A DNA stretch of 64,000 nucleotides, taken from positions 62,001 through 126,000 of the forward strand of contig JAEUHK010000127.1 in NCBI GenBank assembly GCA_016795465.1. The letters are read 5' to 3'. This stretch comes from Verrucomicrobiaceae bacterium (GTDB lineage Bacteria > Verrucomicrobiota > Verrucomicrobiia > Verrucomicrobiales > Verrucomicrobiaceae). Position 1 is the stretch's first letter; each line of letters begins with the position of its first letter. Both the position numbers and the translations under genes were made by a program. This document shows, one piece after another, positions 32,089 to 40,712 of this stretch. Below the pieces are notes generated by a model. The model searched no databases, was not told the origin of the DNA, and worked only from the letters and a program-made list of their open reading frames with translations.

Positions 32089-33096
32089 ATGTTTAAAAAG
32101 CGCCGCTGGCTCAAGATCCTGCTGCTCGTCGTCCTCGCCGTCGCCGTGCTCGCGTATGCCGCCGCGGAGATGTTTTACAACCTCAACAGCAACCTCGTCT
32201 TCGTCGCCGTGCGGCAGGCGGAGAGCATCCCGCTGAAGATCCGCCTCAAACGCGGTGCCTGGAAAGCCCCGAACGACCTCACGCCCGCCGATCTCGCCGC
32301 CGCGCTCATTGAACGACACTCCGAGCCCGGCCTCCGCTGGTCTTCGCTGCATGTGCGGCGTGAGGCAGGCCTCCGCGCCAGCGTGGTGCAGAAGATCTTC
32401 GGTGCCCAGGTGCACGTCGTCACCATCTCGCCGGAGCGTTTCGACTTCATGACGACCTTTCGCCCGCAGTTTGCCGTCACCACGGCCCGCGAGCGCATGG
32501 ACTCGGAAAACCTGTGGTTCTCCATCACCGCCAATTTCCGCTACCCGAGCGGCAAACCGATGGGTTGGGTCTATCACGACGGCTTGCGGCACAACAGCCC
32601 GTTTGGCGACTGGAGCGGCTGCTTCTTCGTGAAAGGCGGAAAGCCCTTCTTCGGCCCCAAATCGCTCGAAGTGGAGAATCCCGGCCCCATTCAGGAAGGC
32701 TCGCAGGTCTATCCTGCCGTGATGAAGAACCATACCATCTTCCCTTACGTCGAGCTGAAGCCCGATGAGTTCTTCGACGGCTCCAAAATCACCTACCGCG
32801 CCCTCGGCGGCATGCGGCGGGATGGCACCATCGTCTTCGTGCTCAGCGGCGATGGCGGCGTGATGAACGTGGCCGAGGTCTCCGAAATCGCCCGCAAGCT
32901 CGATGTGCAGCACGCCACGCTCCTCGATGGCGGCCGCGCCCTGCAATACTCCATCCGCACCGCCGACGGCCCTTGGCACTTCACCGCCTTCAACACCCTC
33001 CTCCCCGTCGAACGCAAGCCCCTCGAACGCCAGCTTTCCCCCGTTTACATCGGCGTCCGCCGTAAGGCACCGCCGGTGGTCGGTCTGGCACGTTGA
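32089..33096 (+). CDS. Phosphodiester glycosidase (NAGPA/DUF2233)-like membrane-anchored protein
   Basis: A 335-residue protein with a basic N-terminus and one transmembrane helix (about residues 8-30), so the body is periplasmic. It contains a domain resembling phosphodiester alpha-N-acetylglucosaminidase. Diagnostic parts are the central segment FGDWSGCFFVKGGKPFFGP and the late acidic turn ATLLDGGRALQYS. The family cleaves GlcNAc-phosphodiesters or acts on wall teichoic or exopolysaccharide links. Here the target is unknown. It follows gmhB at 40 bp and converges with a subtilase gene 5 bp away. Confidence 0.75.
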   Translation: MFKKRRWLKILLLVVLAVAVLAYAAAEMFYNLNSNLVFVAVRQAESIPLKIRLKRGAWKAPNDLTPADLAAALIERHSEPGLRWSSLHVRREAGLRASVVQKIFGAQVHVVTISPERFDFMTTFRPQFAVTTARERMDSENLWFSITANFRYPSGKPMGWVYHDGLRHNSPFGDWSGCFFVKGGKPFFGPKSLEVENPGPIQEGSQVYPAVMKNHTIFPYVELKPDEFFDGSKITYRALGGMRRDGTIVFVLSGDGGVMNVAEVSEIARKLDVQHATLLDGGRALQYSIRTADGPWHFTAFNTLLPVERKPLERQLSPVYIGVRRKAPPVVGLAR

Positions 33097-33101
33097 GATT
33101 C

Positions 33102-34019
33102 TCAGTGTCCGATCACCTGCTTCAACGCCGCCATCAGATCGAGCCGCCGAAAGCTGAGTCCGCTTTTTTCGTCCTTCACCTCCACGCCGGTCGTTTGGAA
33201 GATGTTCATCATCGCGCTCGCAAGGTCTGGGCCGTGCGGTTTCCAGTCGTAGCCGGATTTCTCGATCGCCTCGCGTAGAATCATCGCCGAGCCGCACAGG
33301 ATGGCGTTTGCGCTGCTGGTGGCGAGTGCAGGCACGAGAAGATCGATTTTGGCGCTGCGGTCGAGCGTGACGACATCCTTCCCCGGCTTCACCGCGCCGA
33401 TGGCGAAGCAATTTGGCTGGCTCGCGGGCCACGAGATGCCTTTGGTGAAGTTGTGATTGCCCGCCGGCGCGCTGACCCAGATGCCGAGTTCACGGAGTTT
33501 CGCGAGTTTGGCGTCGATTTCGGTCGGCACCGGCTCCGCGTGCTCCTGATCATCCACGGGCGCAAGATTCACCGTGGTGATGCGATGCTCCGCATGATGA
33601 TCAATGACCCATTGCAGCGCTTTGGCCAGCGACACGCTGTCCGCGATCTTGCAGTGGCAGCATTCGAGACTGCGCACGATGGCGAGCTGGTTGTTGTAGG
33701 CCACGCCACGCTTCCCGCCGTGATTCACCGACGACGGAATGCCAATGGTGGAGCCGTGGTAGCCCTTCCCCTCGTGTTTGGGATCGTTGTCGCCATCCAC
33801 CGCATCGTAAGTGACCTTCACCTTGTCTCCCTGCCATTCCGGCCGCGACATCGTGCAGCCATCATCGAGCAACGCGAGCGTCTGACCTTTTCCAAAGCTC
33901 AAAACCTCCGCGTAAGCCTTCCAAGCCGCCATGACGCCCGCATGCTCGAACTCGGCCGGCTGCGCAGGTTCTTGAGCAGGAGCCGCGAGGGCGGCGATGA
34001 GGAAGAGGAGTGGTTTCAT
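33102..34019 (-). CDS. Subtilisin-like serine protease (S8), exported
   Basis: A 305-residue protease with a signal peptide from the ATG at 34019 (MKPLLFLIAALAAPAQ). The catalytic Asp is in LALLDDGCT, the His in GYHGSTIG, the oxyanion Asn in SAPAGNHNF and the Ser in ALATSSANAI, so the triad looks intact. The short length, without a long prodomain or C-terminal extension, is notable. Some cysteines (LECCHCK) are unusual in the core. It converges with the phosphodiester-glycosidase-like gene and its start overlaps the divergent membrane-protein start by 2 bp. Confidence 0.88.
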   Translation of the reverse strand: MKPLLFLIAALAAPAQEPAQPAEFEHAGVMAAWKAYAEVLSFGKGQTLALLDDGCTMSRPEWQGDKVKVTYDAVDGDNDPKHEGKGYHGSTIGIPSSVNHGGKRGVAYNNQLAIVRSLECCHCKIADSVSLAKALQWVIDHHAEHRITTVNLAPVDDQEHAEPVPTEIDAKLAKLRELGIWVSAPAGNHNFTKGISWPASQPNCFAIGAVKPGKDVVTLDRSAKIDLLVPALATSSANAILCGSAMILREAIEKSGYDWKPHGPDLASAMMNIFQTTGVEVKDEKSGLSFRRLDLMAALKQVIGH

Positions 34020-34770
34020 GATGCTAGAACGGGAGTCGAGAATCTCTCTTGTTCTTCCCCTCTGCTTTCTGGTAGTTTTGCTGCGAGTGAAGCTTAACCA
34101 AACCATTCTGATCCTATTTGCCGCCCTGACAGGCAATGCGCAGGCGGGTATGATCGCCCCGCGGCTAACGGATGTGGCAGGAGCGAGGCTGGACTCGATC
34201 TCATTCTTTCTCGCCATCTATGTGGTGTGCGCGTTGATGTTCCGCTGGGTGTGGAATGTGCTGGCACGGGATTTTTCCTGGATGCCACGGCTGACGTTCA
34301 AGAAATCGCTCGCTGTGCTCGTGGTGGCGGGGCTGTTCATGTATTTCATCCTCACGATGATCTCGGGTGCCCGTGAACTGCTCACACCGGGTGCTTGGGA
34401 CCGAAATGGATACGGCTACAACCTCACGACACCCGAGGACAAAACGAAATCCATGCTCGAAGCCGCCCGGATGAGCGCGATGGCCCGCCTGCGCGATGCT
34501 CTGAGGGATTACGCGGCCAAACACGATGGCAAACTGCCTCCTCATCTCTTCGCGCCGGACTTCGACACCTCTCTTTGGAAGGGCATCGACCCGTCGGGCA
34601 CATGGCTGGCCTACATGCCAGGCCGCACCTTCACTCCTCCTGCCCGGCTGATCGCTTTTGAACCAGCTTCTTATGGAGCCAAACGCTGGGTGCTCCTAAG
34701 TGAAACCAGCCTGCTTCTCATGGACTCAACCGAACTCGATCAACGCGTGCGAAAGGAGTTCCTGCCGTGA
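34018..34770 (+). CDS. Membrane protein with periplasmic pseudopilin-like C-terminal region
   Basis: The start at 34018 has a good ribosome site (GAGGAG, seven bases upstream). A GTG at 34087 is an alternative. Three hydrophobic segments occupy about the first 110 residues. The rest is soluble, with MARLRDALRDYAAKHDGKLPP followed by DFDTSLWKGI, which resembles the ordered parts of DUF1559-type or GspG-like pseudopilins, where a helix leads to the residues GKLPP. No prepilin leader is present. The downstream neighbour has a matching design, and the two overlap by 4 bp (GTGA). Function unknown. Confidence 0.65.
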   Translation: MMLERESRISLVLPLCFLVVLLRVKLNQTILILFAALTGNAQAGMIAPRLTDVAGARLDSISFFLAIYVVCALMFRWVWNVLARDFSWMPRLTFKKSLAVLVVAGLFMYFILTMISGARELLTPGAWDRNGYGYNLTTPEDKTKSMLEAARMSAMARLRDALRDYAAKHDGKLPPHLFAPDFDTSLWKGIDPSGTWLAYMPGRTFTPPARLIAFEPASYGAKRWVLLSETSLLLMDSTELDQRVRKEFLP

Positions 34771-35576
34771 GTGATCCTGTCATGGATGACATCATCGCCC
34801 GGCACGCGCCGCCACGTTTTCGCTGGTTGAAGATCATCGGCCGGACAGTCGTGATCACGCTGGTGCTGCTCATCGTGCTCGCAGGCGCAATCGAGCTTCT
34901 GGAGCCTCCGTTTCGACTGCTCTTTGGCTGGCTCTTCCATCTTCGGAATGTGCTCCCGGCGCTCTCGTGGAGCCTGGAACCCATCTTGTGCTCCATCGGA
35001 GCACTGCTCCTCGGCGTGACAGGTCTTCATTTCCTGATGCCCAAGCTGACCGGCAAACCATGGCCGATGCGCTGGTCGGTGGCCTGGTGCGGCTTGCTCA
35101 CCCTGCTTTTTGCCACCAGCATCGCCGCGGTGGGCATCGTTCACCAAACGGGCTGGTTGTTTCGAGCGCCTTGGTTTGAAGACATGAGCCGGTCGTTTGC
35201 CATGAGCTCTATTAGCAATGCCAGGCAAGTTGTGATGGCCTGCAAGCTTCATGCAGACAAAAACAACGGAAGGTGGCCTGATTCACTGGAGGCACTGATG
35301 CAGTCTGGCGTGGTTGGCACTGAAAAAGTCTTTTTCAGTCAGGTGACTCGAAAGGAGCCGTCTGCACCTTGGATTTACCTTGGGGCTGGAGTCTCGGAAA
35401 CGGATGATTCCTCTACTGTTGTTCTGATTTCATCTCAGACGAGCCCAGAAGCACCCATGGTCGTGGCAAGGCTCGATGGCTCCGCTGAATACATCGCCAA
35501 AACGAGCGAGCTTCAGAAGATTCTCGACCAACTCCATCGACGCCCTGCTCCGGAACAAGGACAAACCCAGCCGTAA
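34767..35576 (+). CDS. Membrane protein with periplasmic pseudopilin-like region, paralogue of the upstream gene
   Basis: A 269-residue protein from the GTG at 34767; an ATG five codons on is the alternative. Three hydrophobic segments (about residues 24-50, 70-92 and 104-128) precede a soluble part with ISNARQVVMACKLHADKNNG and then RWPDSLEALM. This is again the helix plus GK/GRWP arrangement seen in the gene before it. The C-terminus is charged and ends QGQTQP. The pair probably forms a complex. No named family recognised. It is followed by an inverted repeat. Confidence 0.65.
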   Translation: MSDPVMDDIIARHAPPRFRWLKIIGRTVVITLVLLIVLAGAIELLEPPFRLLFGWLFHLRNVLPALSWSLEPILCSIGALLLGVTGLHFLMPKLTGKPWPMRWSVAWCGLLTLLFATSIAAVGIVHQTGWLFRAPWFEDMSRSFAMSSISNARQVVMACKLHADKNNGRWPDSLEALMQSGVVGTEKVFFSQVTRKEPSAPWIYLGAGVSETDDSSTVVLISSQTSPEAPMVVARLDGSAEYIAKTSELQKILDQLHRRPAPEQGQTQP

Positions 35577-35604
35577 TGATGCGATGGCAGCGCCGCAGCC
35601 GCGC

Positions 35605-35695
35605 CAGCGTCCTGGAGTGCGCCGGACCTCCGGCGCTTTCGAGTGCTGCCAAGCCTGCGGAAAGCTCCAGAGGGCTGGAGCACTCCAAAACGCTG
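35605..35695. repeat. Imperfect palindromic element in intergenic DNA
   Basis: Outer arms CAGCGTCCTGGAGTGC (35605-35620) and GCACTCCAAAACGCTG (35680-35695) are complementary except for two bases. An inner GC-rich hairpin (GCGCCGGACCTCCGGCGC) starts at 35619. It lies between convergent genes ending at 35576 and 35743. Its look is that of a dispersed repeat; number of copies elsewhere is unknown. Confidence 0.7.
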
Positions 35696-35742
35696 CCGCG
35701 AGCCTCCACCCGCCATTCACGGTACAAGTCTTGTGATGGCGC

Positions 35743-38136
35743 TCACCGAGCCGTCAAAAAAGCCAGCAGGTCGCGCAGTTCCTCGTTGGTGAGTGTCATC
35801 ACCAAACCGGGAGGCATCAGGGAGGTGCGGAGTTCGGTGCGTTTCACGATGTCGGCTTCGGGGAAGGATTTTTCTTTGCCGGTGAGGTCGCGGAAGACTT
35901 CGGTGCTGGAGGAGCGGAGCAGGATGCCGGTGAAGGTGGTGCCGTCTTTGAGCTCGACGACGGAGGGATAAAACTGCGGCGCGACCTCGCGGTGCGGTTC
36001 GAGGATGGAGCGCAGAATGGCAGCGCGGTCGCCTTGTTGGGCGATGAGGGTCAAATCGGGGCCGACGACGTTGCCTCGACCGCTGTGGCGATGACAGGAG
36101 GAGCAGAGGGCGACCTTGCTGTTGAAGAAGATGCGGCGGCCGGTTTCGGCATCGCCTTGGCCTTCGAGGAGTTTGAGCCACGCGGCGGTATCATCGAAGG
36201 CAGGGCGGTTGGTGGTGATGGAGCGTGGCAGAGCACGCTGCGCTTCTTCACGGATAATGGCATTATCGCTTTGGGCGAGCTTTTGCAGAACAGCGGTATC
36301 ATCGATGCCAAGAATAGCCTCCACACGCAATCGCGGCGCAGTCGATGCATCGTCAGCAAGGTCAATCAGGTCAGCCTGCTCCCGGCGTGCCACCAGCGTG
36401 CGCACCACCTCCAGCTTGAGCACTTCATCGTCTTGCGCGAGCAATCCCCGCAGCAGATCGAGCGTGAGCGCTTTGTGCGTCGGCGGCGCGAGGCGCAGAG
36501 CGTAGCCTTTGAGGCGTGCGGGCGTTTTGGGATCGGTGATGCGCTCGACGAGCACTTCGGGGTTCGTGACGCCAGCACCGGGATCGCCGCGGAGCGTGTT
36601 CCAAGTGGCGAGCACGGCTTCGAAGAGTCGGAAGTCGAGCTTGGAGTCGCTGAGCATGGCCTCGACCTGCGGCTGGAATTCTTTGAGCACGGCATCGGCG
36701 ATCCAGCGCAGGCACTCGAAGCGCATTTCGGCATCGGAATCATCGAAGAAGGCACGCACCCACTTCGCATCTCTCAAATCAGCACGTCGCATCGCGACGA
36801 AGGCCCACACGCGATCTTGAGGCGCGAGTGCTTTCACGGCTTCGATGCTCAGTTTGGATCTCGAAAGCGCGGTCAAAGCCGCGTCGGCGAGATATTTGTC
36901 ACTTCCACGAGCCAGTTTGAGCAATTCGGCCACTTCGGGCACTTCGCGGCCTTCGCGCAGTTTTTTGGCGAGAGCGGCTTCGGGCGTTTCAGGCTGCTTT
37001 TCGGCAATCCAGGCCTCTTTTCCGATTTCCAGCTTCCAAAGCCTTCCGCGGCCATGAATCGGGTACGAGCTAAAAACCCAGTCCGTGAGGTAAAACGCCC
37101 CATCCGGCCCCTGCGCCATGCAAACAGGCCTGAAAAAGTCGCTCCCACGCACCAGCGGCACCCTTTCGCTCGTGTAGCCCGCGCCTTTTCGCGTGAGCGG
37201 AAAGTAGTCGATGCTGTGATCGCTCCAGCTCGGCACCAACACACCACCACCCAGCTCCACCACCGCGCAGGGGCCCTCGCCACTCGGATGCACCATGCCG
37301 AGCGTGCCACGCAGCTCGCCATTCCACGCGACAAAGGGATGCACCGGCGCGCTGCCATAGACCCATTGAAAGCCGTAGTCCGCGCCTTCGACAACATTCA
37401 GCAAGCGGCAAGGCGGACGACTGCCAGGATCGTTTTCCGCGGCAAAAATCTCTCCATCGGCACGCACGAGGAGTCCAAAGGGATTCCAGAAGCCGCGAGC
37501 GATGCGGCGCAGGCCTTTGCCATCGGTGGTGCAGCGGAAGACTCCACCTTCACCGCGACCGCTGACCTTCGCGCCATCGGTGCCGGTGAGCGTCCAGTCT
37601 TTGCCAAAGTTTTCGCCGAGCGAGAAGACAAGACCGCCATCGGGATGCCAGGCCATGCCGCTGAGGCCGTTGTGCGGATAATCGGCCACGGTGTCGAGCG
37701 TGGCGAGGTTTTCCTCGGTGTCGCCGGTGCCATCGCCATCGCTGTCCTTCACGCGCAGCACGCGATCCCGCTCCGCGAGGTAGATCCAGCCATCGGGGCC
37801 GACTTCGACGTGCATGGTGGCATCGGTTTGGTTGTAAAAGACGCGGCGGTTTTTGCCGTCGGCATCGAAAACGAGGATCTCGTCATGCTGTGGGCCTTCG
37901 TAACCCTCCGGCCGAAAGTGCGTGTGGCACGCGGCAAGCCAGATGCGGCCTTTTTCATCCACATCAATGCCCGTGGGCGTGACGAGCGCGGGATGCTCGG
38001 CGAGCAGCGTCATCTTCACGCCGGGCTTCAGCGTCTCGATCTGCGGCGCGAGGTCGGTGGGGACGACGGGAGCCTTCGGCGGCGGGGCAGATTGGGCGAG
38101 AGCGGCGAGCGGGAGGAGGAAGAAGAAACGGCGCAT
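35743..38136 (-). CDS. PVC-type heme-binding CxxCH dehydrogenase (putative membrane-bound dehydrogenase)
   Basis: A 797-residue exported protein with a signal peptide (residues 1-15). The N-terminal two thirds form a beta-propeller of the glucose/sorbosone dehydrogenase type, with PTGIDVDEKGRIWLA, EVGPDGWIYLAERD and ARGFWNPFGLLVRADG. A HEAT-like alpha region follows, around residues 400-620. A C-terminal cytochrome c-like domain has the heme motif CSSCHRHSGRGN (about residue 677), then GPDLTLIAQQ and an axial-ligand region ending NEELRDLLAFLTAR. This architecture is a hallmark of Planctomycetes and Verrucomicrobia. Substrate and electron acceptor are unknown. Confidence 0.92.
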   Translation of the reverse strand: MRRFFFLLPLAALAQSAPPPKAPVVPTDLAPQIETLKPGVKMTLLAEHPALVTPTGIDVDEKGRIWLAACHTHFRPEGYEGPQHDEILVFDADGKNRRVFYNQTDATMHVEVGPDGWIYLAERDRVLRVKDSDGDGTGDTEENLATLDTVADYPHNGLSGMAWHPDGGLVFSLGENFGKDWTLTGTDGAKVSGRGEGGVFRCTTDGKGLRRIARGFWNPFGLLVRADGEIFAAENDPGSRPPCRLLNVVEGADYGFQWVYGSAPVHPFVAWNGELRGTLGMVHPSGEGPCAVVELGGGVLVPSWSDHSIDYFPLTRKGAGYTSERVPLVRGSDFFRPVCMAQGPDGAFYLTDWVFSSYPIHGRGRLWKLEIGKEAWIAEKQPETPEAALAKKLREGREVPEVAELLKLARGSDKYLADAALTALSRSKLSIEAVKALAPQDRVWAFVAMRRADLRDAKWVRAFFDDSDAEMRFECLRWIADAVLKEFQPQVEAMLSDSKLDFRLFEAVLATWNTLRGDPGAGVTNPEVLVERITDPKTPARLKGYALRLAPPTHKALTLDLLRGLLAQDDEVLKLEVVRTLVARREQADLIDLADDASTAPRLRVEAILGIDDTAVLQKLAQSDNAIIREEAQRALPRSITTNRPAFDDTAAWLKLLEGQGDAETGRRIFFNSKVALCSSCHRHSGRGNVVGPDLTLIAQQGDRAAILRSILEPHREVAPQFYPSVVELKDGTTFTGILLRSSSTEVFRDLTGKEKSFPEADIVKRTELRTSLMPPGLVMTLTNEELRDLLAFLTAR

Positions 38137-38224
38137 GAGTGCTTCATCAAACGCGGCGAAGAGGCCGGCTCAGACAAATCGGGATCGAAAGAGGGGCGGG
38201 CAGGAGTGCCCGCTTCACTTGGAG

Positions 38225-38722
38225 TTACGCATCCGGATTGAAGCCGCCGGTGAGAGGATCGAGGGCGAATTGAAACTCCTCGTCGGAATCGCTGAGGATG
38301 AGTTCGATGGGCTCCATGAGGCAACCGGGGAGGATGCGCACGGTCTGGCCTTCGGTTTCGGTAAAGTCCTTGGCGTAGTAACGATGGATGAGCATCTTCG
38401 CGCCATCAGGCAGCTCGACGCTGCGGACGAGGTCGCCGGTCTCGTCGTAGAGGTCGCAGCGGTCTTTTTGGAAGGAGAGGACCTGCTGGCGGCGGAAGGT
38501 GGCGGCCCGGCTGACGGCCTCGACACCCAGCGCCTCCATGCCGGAGACGGTTTTCTGCACGGCGCGGTCGTTCATCATGCCGCTGACCATGACCGAGCCC
38601 GCGCCGATGAGCAGTGAGGCGATGATGAGCACGACGGCGATCTCGAGGAGCGTGAAGCCGCCGGGATGTTTGCGCTTATGACTGCCACAGCGGTTTGTGA
38701 ACGGATTTGAGGTCTCACGCAA
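38225..38722 (-). CDS. Type II secretion pseudopilin (GspH-like)
   Basis: With a TTG start at 38722 the product has 165 residues. Its prepilin leader ends KHPGGFTLLEIAV (cleavage after G22, Glu at +5), followed by the hydrophobic N-terminal helix. The soluble part has YDETGDLVRSVEL and no calcium-site motif of GspG. Longer frames, from the ATG at 38878, would put more than 70 residues ahead of the leader and read through a palindromic element, so they are unlikely. No conventional ATG or GTG lies close to the leader. It sits after gspG in the same orientation and is likely a minor pseudopilin. Confidence 0.7.
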   Translation of the reverse strand: MRETSNPFTNRCGSHKRKHPGGFTLLEIAVVLIIASLLIGAGSVMVSGMMNDRAVQKTVSGMEALGVEAVSRAATFRRQQVLSFQKDRCDLYDETGDLVRSVELPDGAKMLIHRYYAKDFTETEGQTVRILPGCLMEPIELILSDSDEEFQFALDPLTGGFNPDA

Positions 38723-38788
38723 AGGCGCAAAGGCGCAAAGGTTCCCTGAAATTTTCAGGCCTTTGCGCCTTTGCGCCTTTGCGTGAGA
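38713..38788. repeat. 76-bp palindromic element, copy 2
   Basis: Perfect 29-bp inverted arms (38713-38741 and 38760-38788), consisting of TCTCACG followed by three AAAGGCGC-type steps, flank an 18-bp loop. The outer ends and the length equal those of the element at 29461-29536. Read on the minus strand its end supplies the TTG start proposed for the minor pseudopilin. Confidence 0.9.
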
Positions 38789-38884
38789 TGCATTCAGGCT
38801 CGGAGCCTCTTCCAACACGCTGCTTTGGAACACTCCTTCTTCGGAAGGATGAGAAGAACAGCGTGCCCAGAGCTTCATGGCAGA

Positions 38885-39310
38885 TCACCAGTTGCCGATG
38901 TCGTCATCAGTGCCGTCCTGGCGGTCGGGGCCGGAGGACCAGACATCGAAGCCGGTGGGATTGTGGCTGCCGGGATAGCGGTAGAAGAACTTCTGGCCCC
39001 AGACGTCGTTCAGATCGGCCTCGTTCTTGATCATCTGGGTCCAGCGTTTCATGCCTCCAACATTCTTGTGCAGCGCCATGAGGCCCTGCGAGGAGGTGGG
39101 ATACTGGCCGGCGAGGGAGCGGTAGGAGGTGAGCTGGCCAGTGAGACTCTGGAGCTTGGCATCGGTGGCCTGGATCTCGGCGCTGGCCTGGAAGCCATTG
39201 ATGCCGGCGGCGACGACACCGAGCAGCAGGCCGATGATGAGGAGCACGACCATGATTTCGAGCAGCGTGAAGCCACGGGCGACGAGAGACGGACGGAGGG
39301 TGTTTTTCAT
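38885..39310 (-). CDS. gspG: Type II secretion major pseudopilin GspG
   Basis: A 141-residue pseudopilin from the ATG at 39310. The prepilin leader ends ARGFTLLEIMVVLLI, with cleavage after G13 and Glu5 of the mature protein kept. The C-terminal part has YPTSSQGLMAL, WGQKFFYRYPG, FDVWSSGPDRQDGTDDDIGNW, all standard GspG landmarks, including the acidic calcium-site aspartates. GspG forms the pseudopilus that pushes substrates through the outer-membrane secretin. It follows gspF at 22 bp and precedes the minor pseudopilin, so the three form an operon. The ATPase and secretin are not in the window. Confidence 0.95.
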   Translation of the reverse strand: MKNTLRPSLVARGFTLLEIMVVLLIIGLLLGVVAAGINGFQASAEIQATDAKLQSLTGQLTSYRSLAGQYPTSSQGLMALHKNVGGMKRWTQMIKNEADLNDVWGQKFFYRYPGSHNPTGFDVWSSGPDRQDGTDDDIGNW

Positions 39311-39332
39311 GACGAGGTTGGGATGAAAAGGT

Positions 39333-40646
39333 TCAGCGTTTGCCGATCTGCTGGAGCGTGGCGAAGACGACGTCGATGACGGCATAGACGATGCTGCCGA
39401 CGACTACGGCCATGACCACGAGGATGCAAGGCTGGATGAGGGCGGTGGCCCGCTCGACGAGGCGGTTGAACTGGCCGTCGAGACGTGCGGCGGATTTTGT
39501 GGCCACCTCGGCGAGGTTTCCGGTTTCCTCTCCTAGGCGGATCATGTCGATGGAGCGCGGCGGCAGGGCTTTGGCCCGCTGAAGCGCGGTGCTGAGGTGC
39601 TCTCCCTCCTGCACCATGTGCTCGATGCCCTCGAACTGCTGGCGGATGAAGGGATTGCTGATGGTGCCTTTGAGCAAGTGCAGCGCCTGGGTGATGGCGA
39701 GGCCGCTGTGCAGCAGGGAGCCGAGCGTTTCGAGGAACTGCAGCTCATGCCGCGACTTCATCAAATCGCCGATCACAGGCGTGTGATGCATCAGCTTGAA
39801 CCAGCCGAGCTGCACGGACGGGATCTGGGCGAGGATCACACCGGCCAGCGCGAGGATGCCGATGGCGATGAGCAACAGCCACCACTCGTTGCGCAGGAAG
39901 TCGGACAGCTTCATCATGTAGTCGAGCAGGATGGGCGTGGCCTTGCTGCTACCTTTGATGAGCACAGAAAGCTTCGGCAGCAGGTAGGTGATCATCACAA
40001 TGCCGAGCGTGAGGCCGGTGGCGGCGAGGAAGGCAGGGTAAATCAATGCGCCGAGGAATTTGGAGCGCAGCTCCTCCATCATGCCGAGGTATTTCACCTG
40101 CCGGTCGAGGATCTGATCGAGCGAGCCACTGCTCTCACCGGCGGCGATCATGCTGCAAAACAACGGCCCGAAGCTGCTGGAGACCTGCGGCAGCGCCGAG
40201 GAGAGCGGAATGCCATCCCGCACGAGCTCACGCAGACGCACGGCGAGGTCCCGCGTGGTGGCATCGCTGCTCTTTTCCATGGCACCAAGGGCCTGATCGA
40301 TCTGGAAACCGGCGGCGAGGAGATTCGCCAGCTCAATGGTGAAGGCGATGACCTGGGCGTGCTTGAGATGGACCTTGCTGCTATCGCCTCCGCCGGATTT
40401 GAGGCGTTGCCAAAGGGCGGCGAAAGGCGCGGCACTATCCTTCGCGGCGGCAGCGGCGGCTTTTTTGCCATCTTTGGGCTTCGCCTTGGCCGCGGGCGCG
40501 GTGGAAGCACCGAGCGGCTTCACGGAGCTGGCTCGCAGGCCCATGCGGGCGAGTTTTCGCACCACCTCGCCACGATCCGCCGCGTCGAGGGAACCCTTTT
40601 TGGATTCCCCGGAGGCGGAGAGAGCGGTGTAGGCAAAGGCGGGCAT
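39333..40646 (-). CDS. gspF: Type II secretion system inner-membrane protein GspF
   Basis: A 437-residue polytopic platform protein. The short N-terminal MPAFAYTALSASG region is the usual GspF/PilC start. A Lys/Ala/Pro-rich linker (about residues 45-80) is longer than usual. Two copies of the T2SF domain follow. The first has the ELANLLAAGFQIDQALGAM region and the LIYPAFLA helix, and the second has LETLGSLLHSGLAITQALHL. The C-terminal IQPCILVVMAVVVGSIVYAV helix closes the protein. It connects the secretion ATPase with the pseudopilus. First gene of a gspF-gspG-pseudopilin operon. Confidence 0.95.
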   Translation of the reverse strand: MPAFAYTALSASGESKKGSLDAADRGEVVRKLARMGLRASSVKPLGASTAPAAKAKPKDGKKAAAAAAKDSAAPFAALWQRLKSGGGDSSKVHLKHAQVIAFTIELANLLAAGFQIDQALGAMEKSSDATTRDLAVRLRELVRDGIPLSSALPQVSSSFGPLFCSMIAAGESSGSLDQILDRQVKYLGMMEELRSKFLGALIYPAFLAATGLTLGIVMITYLLPKLSVLIKGSSKATPILLDYMMKLSDFLRNEWWLLLIAIGILALAGVILAQIPSVQLGWFKLMHHTPVIGDLMKSRHELQFLETLGSLLHSGLAITQALHLLKGTISNPFIRQQFEGIEHMVQEGEHLSTALQRAKALPPRSIDMIRLGEETGNLAEVATKSAARLDGQFNRLVERATALIQPCILVVMAVVVGSIVYAVIDVVFATLQQIGKR

Positions 40647-40712
40647 GCGCAGCGCACTTTTGCCAGAGGGCGGGCAACTAGAGAAGCGAAAACTTCGTCA
40701 GAAGTGCCGCCA

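Noticed and set aside
30733..33432. A 899-codon open frame on the minus strand opposite the ThuA-like, gmhB and glycosidase-like genes
   Set aside because: It runs antisense through three well-supported genes and shows no recognisable motif.
35992..38241. A 749-codon plus-strand frame opposite the CxxCH dehydrogenase
   Set aside because: Antisense shadow; the minus strand has signal peptide, propeller motifs and CSSCH.
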